From contig DAOTWD010000145.1 of NCBI GenBank assembly GCA_034435975.1, positions 62,001-126,000 on the forward strand: a DNA stretch of 64,000 bases, given 5' to 3'. The translations under genes and the position numbers were made by a program. The stretch is from CAKZQX01 sp034435975 (lineage in GTDB: Bacteria; Chloroflexota; Chloroflexia; Chloroflexales; Chloroflexaceae). The notes below the pieces were generated by a model, which did no database searches, was not told the DNA's origin, and was given only the letters and a program-made list of their open reading frames with translations. This document shows positions 53,400-61,843 of this stretch, piece after piece; position 1 is the stretch's first letter; each line of letters starts with the position of its first letter.

Positions 53400-53836
53400 A
53401 CGTTGTGTTGATTCTCACTTTCTGTCTGTGTTGATACTCGCTTTCGTAGCATTCAGGCTTGACTGGCGAACAACGGTCTGCGCCACACCCATACCAGCAG
53501 CGCAGACCGTCTATTCTAGCATAAAATACACATAAAACAGCAGAACGCTCGCGTTGCTGGTTGGAACGCCGACCGGTACACCTGCGCTACACCAGATTGG
53601 AAAGCATTATTTATACGGAGTGCTGTCATCTATCGGTGAAGCTTGTAGTATAATAATGACATTCAGACCGTTCACAACTCATGTATGTCTGATCTGATCT
53701 TGATTCTGGATAACGAAGGGAAGCGCTGGAACGAGACGACGAAAGGATGACCGTTTTTACTGCGCAGTCGCGTATACCAGGCGCACATTTGCTTTTGTTG
53801 AACGGTGCGGTTTGACTCATGGAAGAGGAGAGACAT
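53400..53836. other. Intergenic region, no gene seen
   Basis: About 435 bp between divergent genes. Only short shadow frames are present. An AT-rich stretch near 53607-53660 (TATTTATACGG, TAGTATAATAATG) is a possible promoter area for the flavoprotein gene. Nothing firmer can be said. Confidence 0.4.
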
Positions 53837-54799
53837 ATGTACGACCTTATTATTCTGGGCGGTGGTCCGGCAGGACAGGCAGCGGCAGTGTATGCGATTG
53901 GCAAGCAAATTAACTTCTTGATGATCTATAAGGAACTGGGTGGCCGGGTGGGTGAAAAAATCATGGTACGGTCTGAAGAAGATGTATCTGTCGGCCATAT
54001 TCTGGTGCATCTTGAAAGTGTTGATCCAGTTGAAAAAGAGGATAGGCTGGTTGGTACCGAGGCGGTTCACCTGTTTGAATCCCAGGTTATGTCCCAGAAG
54101 GGTCATATTTTGAAGGATAACGTCACTCGCGTAAATCACAAAGATGGTATTTTTGAAGTAGTCACCGAGCACAACGGCATCCAGCAGAGCCGGGCGCTCA
54201 TTATTGCTACAGGTGCCCAGCAGCAACCGCTGAATATTCCGGGCGAAGAATTGCTGATCGGGGGCCTGGGCTATCAGAGTGCTACGCATGCAGAGAAACT
54301 CGCTGGAAAGACGGCAGCGGTGATTGGTATCACCGAACGAGCACTGCACGGCGTCGCTGAACTGGCCCAGACAACGCGGCAGGCCTACCTGATTACGCCC
54401 GAACCGGTAAAGCCCACCATTCCGATTGTTCAGGCATTGCGCCAGCGCCCGGATGTGGAAATCCTGGAAGGCTACGAAGTCAAAGAAGTACGTGGGAGTA
54501 CCCATGTCGAGCAGTTGATCGTTGTTGGAAAGGGAGAGACACGGCACCTTGATGTTGATGCCGCGTTTGTGGCGCATGCGTTAATTCCCAATAGCGACCT
54601 GGTAAAGCATCTCGTTGAAACTGATGCTGATGGGTTTATCAAGATCAATGAGCGCAATGGCACGAGCATGCCCGGCCTGTATGCTGCGGGTGAGGTAACA
54701 ACAGCATTTGGCCGCGAGGTACTGATTGCTATTGGCGAAGGAGCGCGGGCAGCCCTCAGTGCACACGACTACCTGCTGGCTCAACCGGTAACAAAGTAG
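53837..54799 (+). CDS. Thioredoxin reductase-like flavoprotein, no CxxC
   Basis: A 320-residue FAD/NAD(P) oxidoreductase of thioredoxin-reductase size. Seen: FAD motif DLIILGGGPAGQAAA at residues 3-17, ATG motif LIIATGAQQQPL near 127-138, and GLYAAGEVTTAFG near 281-293 for the second FAD contact. Where thioredoxin reductase has C-A-T-C, this reads S-A-T-H at residues 148-151 (GYQSATHAEKLAGK). The protein has no cysteine at all. The NAD(P) motif is AAVIGITERALHGVAELA, weaker than G-x-G-x-x-A. It may use another electron acceptor, as in bacillithiol- or ferredoxin-type relatives. AGAGGAGA precedes ATG at 53837. Confidence 0.88.
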   Translation: MYDLIILGGGPAGQAAAVYAIGKQINFLMIYKELGGRVGEKIMVRSEEDVSVGHILVHLESVDPVEKEDRLVGTEAVHLFESQVMSQKGHILKDNVTRVNHKDGIFEVVTEHNGIQQSRALIIATGAQQQPLNIPGEELLIGGLGYQSATHAEKLAGKTAAVIGITERALHGVAELAQTTRQAYLITPEPVKPTIPIVQALRQRPDVEILEGYEVKEVRGSTHVEQLIVVGKGETRHLDVDAAFVAHALIPNSDLVKHLVETDADGFIKINERNGTSMPGLYAAGEVTTAFGREVLIAIGEGARAALSAHDYLLAQPVTK

Positions 54800-54884
54800 C
54801 CGACCGGCCAGACGGTGCGCAGCTATAGGTTATGGCAATAACCAGAGATTGATCAGCATATAGCTCATGGTGTTGGGAGAATCT

Positions 54885-56330
54885 GTGCCTATTTCTGCGC
54901 GGCATGCCGCCTCTCTGCATATGCGCTCATGGTTGAGTATCTGGCTGGGGAAAGCAGCAATCACGACGAGCCGCCAGTTGCGTTTCGGTGGGGGAACAAC
55001 CTTTCCCGGCACACTGGCGCGCTGGATCGATCCGGCAGTTCTCAGCCATGTTACGGCGGCTCTGCCGCAGGGTGTGGTGCTGCTGTCAGGCACGAACGGC
55101 AAAACCACCACCGCCCGAATGCTTGCCAGCCTGTTACAGACTGATCGGCGGTATGTGCTCCATAACCGTGCCGGGGCCAATCTGATGAGTGGGTTGACCA
55201 CGACCGCGATTGCCGCAACTGATTACCTGGGCCGCCCACGGGCACACATTGGCCTCTTTGAAACCGATGAAGCGGCGTTGCTCCAGGCAATCAGTGAAAC
55301 GCAGCCGCGCCTGGTGTTGATCCATAACCTGTTTCGGGATCAACTGGATCGCTATGGCGAAGTCGATACGATCGCCAGTGCCTGGCGTACCGCCTTGAAT
55401 ATGTTGCCGCCTACCGCCCATGTGCTGCTCAACGCGGATGATCCGGCGGTGGCGAGCCTGGGCCACGCACTGACGGCACAGGTCTGGTACTATGGCGTGG
55501 AAGATCCCCGCCACGCGAGCGGTGCTGCCGCGCATATTGCTGACTCGCACTTTTGCTGGCGCTGCGGCACGCGCTACACCTATCCTCTGGCGTTCTATGC
55601 CCACATCGGCCACTATCATTGCCCACAGTGCCACTACGCCCGCCCCGAACCACAGGTACGCCTGGTGCGGCTCGATTTGCAAGGGACGACGGGCAGCCGG
55701 CTCTTTGTCACCTTCCCCGGCGGGGCGCTGGAGGTGCAACTGGAGCTGCCGGGCTTCTACAATGCGATTAACGCGCTGGCCGCAATCACTGCCGGGCTGG
55801 CGCTGGATGTGCCGCCACAGCATATCCGCACCGCGCTGGAGGGTTTTAGCGCTGCCTTTGGCCGTATCGAGCGCCTCCAGGCCGGGGTTGATGGTGCGCC
55901 AATCTTGATCGCGCTGATCAAGAATCCGGTCGGGGCCAGCGAAACGGTACGCATGCTGGTCGAGGCACAACCGGCATCCCGGCCCGATGCGCCCGCGCTG
56001 CATGTGCTGATTGCGATCAACGACCGCTATGCCGACGGTACCGATGTGTCCTGGCTGTGGGATGCCGACTTTGAGCCGCTGCACAGCCAGCTTGCCAGTG
56101 TGCATGTCAGTGGCACACGAGCGGCAGACATGGCCGTGCGGCTCAAATATGCCGGTGTGCCGCCGGAATGGATTGTAATTGAGCCAGATCTGCACCGTGC
56201 AGTTGACGCGGCGCTGGCGGCACTGCCCACCGGGGCCACACTCTCGATCCTGCCGACCTATACCGCTATGCTGGAGTTACGGGCCGATCTTGCCCGGCGC
56301 GGGTGGGTGCGCCCCTTCTGGGAAGAGTAG
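54885..56330 (+). CDS. murT: MurT-type Mur ligase family protein
   Basis: A 481-residue member of the Mur ligase superfamily resembling MurT, the ligase half of lipid II isoglutaminyl synthase. The P-loop GTNGKTTTARML is near residue 67. A zinc-type insertion has CWRCGTRYTYP and CPQCHYARP near 225-255, typical of MurT. The C-terminal DUF1727 region has IALIKNPVGASE and the acidic end YTAMLELRADLARRG. MurT normally pairs with glutaminase GatD, whose gene usually follows at once; here CsbD follows instead. The GTG at 54885 has GGGAGA upstream; ATG at 54867 is an alternative. Confidence 0.88.
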   Translation: MPISARHAASLHMRSWLSIWLGKAAITTSRQLRFGGGTTFPGTLARWIDPAVLSHVTAALPQGVVLLSGTNGKTTTARMLASLLQTDRRYVLHNRAGANLMSGLTTTAIAATDYLGRPRAHIGLFETDEAALLQAISETQPRLVLIHNLFRDQLDRYGEVDTIASAWRTALNMLPPTAHVLLNADDPAVASLGHALTAQVWYYGVEDPRHASGAAAHIADSHFCWRCGTRYTYPLAFYAHIGHYHCPQCHYARPEPQVRLVRLDLQGTTGSRLFVTFPGGALEVQLELPGFYNAINALAAITAGLALDVPPQHIRTALEGFSAAFGRIERLQAGVDGAPILIALIKNPVGASETVRMLVEAQPASRPDAPALHVLIAINDRYADGTDVSWLWDADFEPLHSQLASVHVSGTRAADMAVRLKYAGVPPEWIVIEPDLHRAVDAALAALPTGATLSILPTYTAMLELRADLARRGWVRPFWEE

Positions 56331-56478
56331 GCTGGCACACTTCTTGCTGCTCTATCGTGTTGTGGATCAGACCTGTGTGTCGCCATAGTCGGGATTGTGT
56401 GTTGCAGTTTGACTATCTGCGGCACGGGCGCTTTCCACACTTGGAGTAGGGGCTATAACACCTGATAGGAGATAGGGA

Positions 56479-56682
56479 ATGAATTGGGATATTATCAAGG
56501 GCAAGTGGAATCAACTCAAGGGCGATGCGCGCATTCAGTGGGGCAAGTTGACCGACGATGACTGGGATCAGATTGCTGGCAACAGGGACAAGCTGTTTGG
56601 CAAGCTACAGGAGCAGTATGGCTGGACACGTGATGAAGCCGAGAAGCATGTGAACCGCTTCTTTGAAGGCCGGGATGTCTAG
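56479..56682 (+). CDS. CsbD-like stress protein
   Basis: A 67-residue protein of the CsbD family. Residues 1-20 read MNWDIIKGKWNQLKGDARIQ; TDDDWDQIAGNRDKLFGKLQ and AEKHVNRFF follow. These are the family's hallmark segments. It is small, hydrophilic and helical, and in other bacteria part of general stress responses with unknown biochemistry. ATAGGAGATAGGGA precedes the ATG. It stands alone and is followed by a repeat field. Confidence 0.92.
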   Translation: MNWDIIKGKWNQLKGDARIQWGKLTDDDWDQIAGNRDKLFGKLQEQYGWTRDEAEKHVNRFFEGRDV

Positions 56683-56699
56683 TTCAGGTAGGCGCATTC

Positions 56700-57210
56700 T
56701 GACAGGATGCGCTACGCCATAGGCTTACCGTAATGGGGCACAGAGGCTGACTCATTGTGCCCCTTAATCCCCCATCCACGAGGGGAACCACACATCGCAT
56801 CCCATCGCTCCATGCCGTCCGCACTGCCTCCCATCGCCCGCATTGCCCTATCGCCCTGCAACGCCCGACCCGCATTGCCCGCTATGCCCGCAACGCCGCG
56901 CATTGCCATGACAACGTGCATATCAATGTCGGACAATCGATGGATGATCGTAGGAGCACCTCTTGTGGATGCCCGCTATGCCCCACATTGCCCGCAATGC
57001 TCGCATTGCCACGCATCGCATTGCCCCACAACGGCCATGCAATGTCATTGTGGCCACCGTTGCCTGGCAATGGATGGCAATGCGGGCACCCACGAGGAGT
57101 GCCCCGACGATCATGGCCAGGCATGGTGGGCGACGCTGCATGCGATGCCGCACATTGCCCCGCAGTGCCATTACAACGTGCGTATCAATCATAGACGGTG
57201 GACATAATCG
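56700..57210. repeat. Palindromic CATTGCC-rich repeat field
   Basis: About 500 bp dense in CATTGCC (seven direct plus inverted copies). A 33 bp arm at 56944-56976 is inverted at 57082-57114 with 27 of 33 bases matching, and a third partial copy sits near 56772-56790. ACAACGTGCRTATCAAT occurs at 56911 and 57173. Overlapping open frames in both strands are Cys/His-rich only because of the repeat and are not genes. Confidence 0.75.
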
Positions 57211-57365
57211 AGTGCAGAAATACGTTGGCCACTGCGTACCTTGTGTAAATACCAGGAAAAGAATGGCTCGTAGAGGCAGAAACTTGTGTGTATACGAGAA
57301 TACCTACCTCTGCCGATCCTGTTCCAATCCGCCAGTGAGCTGGAGGCTTCAGCGCCTGGCCCACC

Positions 57366-59297
57366 TCAACGCAAGATAGTCGGCAGATACACGTTGTGCA
57401 GATCTCCCTGATCACGAGGGGTCAGGCCCAGGTTGAGATCAGTGACCTCCGGCGGGACACCCACGAGTGGACTGACGCGGCTGTTGTAGCCAGGAGCTGT
57501 CACCTGAATATACCAACAACCAGCCACAACATCCCACCCATAACGACCCTCGCTGTTCGTGCGCTGCGGATTCTGTGCCGGTTCAATCTGGGGTGGGTCA
57601 AAATCAACCTGGATTTGCTCGTCATTTGCACCAGGCGTATGATCAGCAACTCCGCTCCAGGGTTCCACATCCTTCACTGCATCGGGACGGGTATCTACCG
57701 TCATGCAATCAGTACCCACCTGTGCTCCTGGCACGCGATGGAGTGTCACTGTAGCCCCCTCGATCGGGTTGCCGGTTGCAGCATTAAAGATAATGCCACT
57801 GGGATCATAAAATTGTACCGCTCCAACTTCATTTTCGATCGGATTACCAGGATCGCCGCTACAGGTTACAGCAATGTCAATGACTGCATTCGCCAACTGG
57901 TTCGCTGGTATGGTTGCAGTGTATGTTCCACTATCGGGCGGATTTTCGACCATGTCATAGGTGTAGCCATTATGCTTCAGTACCACGCTCGTAGGCGTAC
58001 CGCCGGGCGGGGTGGGACATTCTACGCTGGTAGTGAAGACAACATTGCGGTTGTTCCCACGCGGGAGCGAGATTGTCGGTTTACCGGTCTGCGGATCGGT
58101 GGTAATGCTCCCACCTTCAACCGTGGCACCTGGATTACGGGCGACGGTTGGAGGCGGAATAGTCACCGGGGCCGCGTTGACGGCGGGCAAAGCGGCGATC
58201 AAGTTTCCACTACGCTCCACCGTTGCTTGCGCGGTGTTGGCATAGGCACCAGCAGATAGATCAGACGCAACCTCCACACTGAAACTCAGATCGGCATATC
58301 CCCTGGCAGGAATCACAAAAGATCCAACCCAGCGCAACTGCTGAGAGTTAGCATTCAGTGTAATCTGCGGGTCGCTGGTAGTCAGACCGGTGGTACTGCC
58401 TGTCTGGTAGCTAAAACCGGTCGGGAGGAGGTCAATAATCTCAGTCACGGTAGCGCTTGCGGATTGCGGGTTGTTCAGGCGAATAGTATAGTTCAAGCTG
58501 TCTCCGGGCGAGACCACGGGCTTGTCGGTACGCTTTTGCACAAAAATTTCTTGCTCGAGCGTGCGCAGGTTTTGCTCGACTTTCGCTATCTCCTGGGCTG
58601 TGCGCGTTGTAGCCGAGATGCGCAGCGTGTCGATTACCCCTACCAGTTGCTCACGCCGCCCGGTGTTAACATCATCACGGAAAAAGAGCGCCTGTCCGGG
58701 TGGGGCGGTAAAACTGGCATTGGTGGAGCCAAGCAAGGTTCCCTGAAAGTACACGTCGATCTGATCAGGTGCAGTCGAAACAAAGGCCAGATAGTGACGC
58801 TGGCGTGGCAATAGCTGGTTGGTACCTAACACGGCATGGGGATACGCCTGGATACCCTGGTTTTTATAGTACCAGCCACTATCGGCCCTATCACTAAAAC
58901 CAAATAATTTCCGCCAGTTCAGCGTCTCTTCTGGTGTGAGTACCATCTCTATCGTATACGGATGTACTAGCAAGCTGGCATACTGGCTCCAGTCCATTCC
59001 ATTGGAGTCCGCTTGCCCAACCAGCAAGCCTTGCCCAAACCGACTCGTAACAAACTGCCCACCAATCAACCTGCCATGACGCTCATTCCCACTGACATCC
59101 TCGACATTGCCATTGAACGAAAAGCGGGCCAGCACATTCGCATCATCGGGGGGAAAGATCTGCGGTACGGTCAAACTGGTGGTTGTTGTGGCAGTAACGG
59201 CCAGGTCAACGCGGACAAGGCTCAACAGCCCGCTGAAAACCATCAGTGTGAGCAGTAACACAGTGATTGATCGTCGCCAACGAAAATAATGATTCAT
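57366..59297 (-). CDS. Exported LamG/DUF11 surface protein
   Basis: A 643-residue exported protein. The signal or anchor segment is at about residues 8-32. A LamG-like concanavalin fold follows (ARFSFNGNVEDVSGNERHGR, about 60-250). A DUF11-type repeat has KPVVSPGDSLNYTIRLNNP and LLPTGFSY. A region with VVLKHNGYTYDM and a carboxypeptidase-regulatory-like fold (GIIFNAATGNPIEGATVTLH) come near the end. It closes with NVYLPTILR. This mix is typical of adhesins or surface matrix proteins. AAGGAGA precedes the ATG at 59297 by 6 bp. Alone on its strand between the repeat field and a divergent metal-binding lipoprotein gene. Confidence 0.88.
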   Translation of the reverse strand: MNHYFRWRRSITVLLLTLMVFSGLLSLVRVDLAVTATTTTSLTVPQIFPPDDANVLARFSFNGNVEDVSGNERHGRLIGGQFVTSRFGQGLLVGQADSNGMDWSQYASLLVHPYTIEMVLTPEETLNWRKLFGFSDRADSGWYYKNQGIQAYPHAVLGTNQLLPRQRHYLAFVSTAPDQIDVYFQGTLLGSTNASFTAPPGQALFFRDDVNTGRREQLVGVIDTLRISATTRTAQEIAKVEQNLRTLEQEIFVQKRTDKPVVSPGDSLNYTIRLNNPQSASATVTEIIDLLPTGFSYQTGSTTGLTTSDPQITLNANSQQLRWVGSFVIPARGYADLSFSVEVASDLSAGAYANTAQATVERSGNLIAALPAVNAAPVTIPPPTVARNPGATVEGGSITTDPQTGKPTISLPRGNNRNVVFTTSVECPTPPGGTPTSVVLKHNGYTYDMVENPPDSGTYTATIPANQLANAVIDIAVTCSGDPGNPIENEVGAVQFYDPSGIIFNAATGNPIEGATVTLHRVPGAQVGTDCMTVDTRPDAVKDVEPWSGVADHTPGANDEQIQVDFDPPQIEPAQNPQRTNSEGRYGWDVVAGCWYIQVTAPGYNSRVSPLVGVPPEVTDLNLGLTPRDQGDLHNVYLPTILR

Positions 59298-59646
59298 ACG
59301 GTTTCTCCTTCTATAGCCTATCTGGTACCGCTGGATGGTATCACATTGCGAAAACTTGTACAAGTTTTGCAGCAACTGGTCATCCCCCCTTGCTCGCACA
59401 CCTTGACATGCCTCGGCATCTGTGATAATTTAGTTATACCAAAATATTTTATTAGCTATTACGATTATTTTCATATGCCATACCTAAATTCCATTGCGGT
59501 GCGGCAATATGGCATAGTGGCAACAATCCAGGCAATGATCGGCCTGATCGGGATGTGCGTTCTGTACCACCCGGACAGCATGGTGCTGTGTGCTTGCTGG
59601 ATCAGGTCTGTTTGAATACGCGCTAGAGCGAAAGAAGGAGGAGTAT
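59298..59646. other. Divergent intergenic region, AT-rich
   Basis: About 350 bp between divergent genes, with no supported gene. AT-rich stretches near 59430-59475 are possible promoters. The ribosome site GAAGGAGGAG of the lipoprotein gene ends it. No operator for a metal regulator such as Zur was recognised. Confidence 0.4.
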
Positions 59647-60681
59647 ATGCGTCGACTGCTGTTTCTCTTGTCCATGCTAATGGTTGTTTTGCTCACAGCC
59701 TGCGGCGATACGGCCGCCCAACCAGCCGAAGGCCCTACCGAGCCGCCCGCAGCAGCGGCCCCCCAGTCGGATGCTGAGCCGTCGCAGGCCGAGCCACCGG
59801 CCGCGCCGGCACCTGAACCACGCGACCAGCCGCTCAATGTCGTAGCGACGACCGGTCAGATTGCCGATGCGCTGCGCAATATTGGCGGCGATAGCATTGC
59901 ATTGACGGAACTGCTCGGCCCCGGCATTGACCCGCATACCTATGTGCCCACTGAGGGCGACATTGCCCGACTCAGCAATGCCGATGTGATCTTCTACAAT
60001 GGTTTGCACCTTGAAGCCCAGATGAAGCGTGTGCTGGAACAACTGGAAGATCAGGGCAATATCACTGTCGTGGCTGTGGCCGAACAACTCGATCCGCTGA
60101 CGCTGCTCAACTGGGAGCCGGAGGAGGGCGAACCGTTTGATCCGCATGTCTGGAAGGATGTGCGACTCTGGATCCAGGTAGTGCAGATCATCCAGGACAC
60201 GCTGGTTGAGGTTGATCCGGCCAATGCAGAGGTTTTTGAGCAGAATACAGCTGCTTATATTAAGAAGTTGGAAGACTTGCACACGTATATTCTGGAACAG
60301 GTACAGTTGATCCCCCAGGAACGCCGGGTACTGGTGACGGCGCATGATGCCTTTCATTACTTTGGGCGTGCCTATGGCTTTGCAGTCGATGCAGTTCAGG
60401 GGATCAGTACCGAGACCGAAGCCAGCACAGCCGACATTCAGGCTCTCGCAAATACGGTGGTAGCGCGAGAGGTGCCAGCGATATTCATTGAGACGACGAT
60501 TTCGCCGCGCACCATCGAGGCGGTCAAGGAGGCCGTGCGCGCCAAGGGCTTCGAGGTGGAGATCGGTGGCGAGTTGTACTCCGATGCGCTGGGCGAGCCA
60601 GGGACGCAGGCCGAGACGTATATCGGGATGATGCGCCACAACATCGACACGATTGTCGCGGCGCTGGGCGGGGCATCCTGA
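59647..60681 (+). CDS. Metal ABC transporter substrate-binding lipoprotein
   Basis: A 344-residue member of the cluster 9 (TroA/ZnuA/PsaA) family that binds zinc or manganese outside the membrane. A lipoprotein signal ends MVVLLTACG; a Pro/Ala/Glu linker follows. Metal ligands are His in GPGIDPHTYVP and YNGLHLEAQM and in HDAFHYFGRAYG, and the acid in TTISPRTIEAV region. The sequence ends MRHNIDTIVAALGGA. No ATPase or permease gene of the transporter is in the window, so it must be elsewhere or the protein is an orphan. GAAGGAGGAG precedes the ATG. Metal specificity cannot be told. Confidence 0.92.
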   Translation: MRRLLFLLSMLMVVLLTACGDTAAQPAEGPTEPPAAAAPQSDAEPSQAEPPAAPAPEPRDQPLNVVATTGQIADALRNIGGDSIALTELLGPGIDPHTYVPTEGDIARLSNADVIFYNGLHLEAQMKRVLEQLEDQGNITVVAVAEQLDPLTLLNWEPEEGEPFDPHVWKDVRLWIQVVQIIQDTLVEVDPANAEVFEQNTAAYIKKLEDLHTYILEQVQLIPQERRVLVTAHDAFHYFGRAYGFAVDAVQGISTETEASTADIQALANTVVAREVPAIFIETTISPRTIEAVKEAVRAKGFEVEIGGELYSDALGEPGTQAETYIGMMRHNIDTIVAALGGAS

Positions 60682-60845
60682 ACATTGGAGCAGTCAAGCG
60701 TTCGAGCAGAAAGTAGGGGCGCAGCAGGGGCAATCGGTGTTATGCGGACGGGCCATGTTCCCCACGGTTGCGCCCATCCGCGCGATGCACAGTGAGGGAG
60801 CATTCGAGCGGCTCCATCCCCAAAAACGTGAAAGTACGCCTATCA

Positions 60846-61440
60846 TGAATAACGCTATGCAAACTATACTAGCTCTGTGCAGTACACCGGCTGCCCGTGG
60901 CAGATACGGCTACGCACAGTCAGCGCCTGGTGCCCTGGGCGATTGCGACAGCACAGGCCTTGCACTGTACCCGCCAGGAGATCAAGTGTATTGCGCTGGG
61001 AACATTGGCTGCATGATCTGGGTAAAATCGGTATTCCCGATGCCATTCTGCATAAGCCTGGCCCGTTGACCGCTACCGAATGGGAAGTAATCCACCAGCA
61101 TCCTGACATCGGGGCCGATCTGCTCACATCCGTGCGGGGTGTAGAAGTACTCGCGCCACTGTTGCGTGCCCACCACGAATGCTGGGATGGCAGTGGCTAC
61201 CCACGCGGGTTGCGCGGCCATGCGATTTCGCCTGGTGCGTGAATTATTGCAGTGGTGGATGTGTATGGTACGATGACCGAGAACCGGGTGTATCGAGCGG
61301 CCATCGGGCATGAGCCTGCCCTGCTTGAGCTACAACGTTGCGCCGGTAGTCATTTTGATCCACGCATTATCAAGGCATTTCTGAGCGTTATAAGCCGGAA
61401 TATCTCAAGATCATTAACAAATGGAATATGGGGGCATTGA
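60846..61440 (+). pseudogene. Broken HD-GYP domain phosphodiesterase gene
   Basis: Pieces of an HD-GYP domain in two frames. The first reads HSQRLVPWAIATAQAL. After a one-base shift near 61010 it continues HDLGKIGIPDAILHKPGPL, HPDIGADLL and LLRAHHECWDGSGYPRGLRG. A TGA at 61242 then replaces the usual Arg/Glu codon before IIAVVDVYGTMTENRVYR. HD-GYP enzymes degrade cyclic di-GMP. With a frameshift and a nonsense codon, and no receiver or sensor domain upstream, this gene cannot produce the enzyme. The remaining HD and GYP motifs are intact, so the damage is recent. Confidence 0.85.
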
Positions 61441-61444
61441 AAAA

Positions 61445-61491
61445 GTTGAAGCGTTGAAGCGTTGGAGCCCTTCAACGCTTCAACGCTCCAA
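61445..61491. repeat. Palindrome of TTGAAGCG units
   Basis: TTGAAGCGTTGAA (61446-61458) and TTCAACGCTTCAA (61471-61483) are perfectly complementary with a 12 bp loop, made of repeated TTGAAGCG units. Related clusters lie near 22782, 45613 and 61609. Confidence 0.7.
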
Positions 61492-61547
61492 ACGGTTATC
61501 GACAAACGAGGTGAGTATCGCTGGCTATTCCCCTTTTTTTAAGAAAC

Positions 61548-61583
61548 AATCTGCGTAATCTGCGTAATCTGCGTAATCTGCGG
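61548..61583. repeat. Four-unit 9 bp tandem repeat
   Basis: AATCTGCGT repeated three times and then AATCTGCGG, a perfect tandem repeat of period 9. Similar ATCTGCGTAATCTGCGT runs are common, from general memory, in many bacterial and environmental genomes. No gene is present. Confidence 0.9.
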
Positions 61584-61843
61584 ACGATAAAGGTCGCCTC
61601 GCTCCCCCACTCCAACGTTCCAACGCTCCAACGCTTCGAAGCCTCCCAATGTGGTAGTATGGAATGGCATACTGAAGTTAGAGCTGTCTGAAAAGGGAGC
61701 TGGTGTAGAATCTCGCTCCGCACATGCTTCCCGCACCGTTGTGCGGTGGGCCGCAAAAGGGTTTCTGTCAACACAGCGGCACCATGGCCGCCGCACTCCA
61801 TATTCCTTTTTAGACAGATACTTAGAACCAGCAGGAGTAATCC

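Noticed and set aside
56755..57207. Overlapping Cys/His-rich open frames on both strands
   Set aside because: They arise from the CATTGCC repeat field; no ribosome site, no conserved fold and similar composition in every frame.
61548..61583. AATCTGCGT tandem repeat as a novel element
   Set aside because: This kind of run is widespread and probably slippage-derived.
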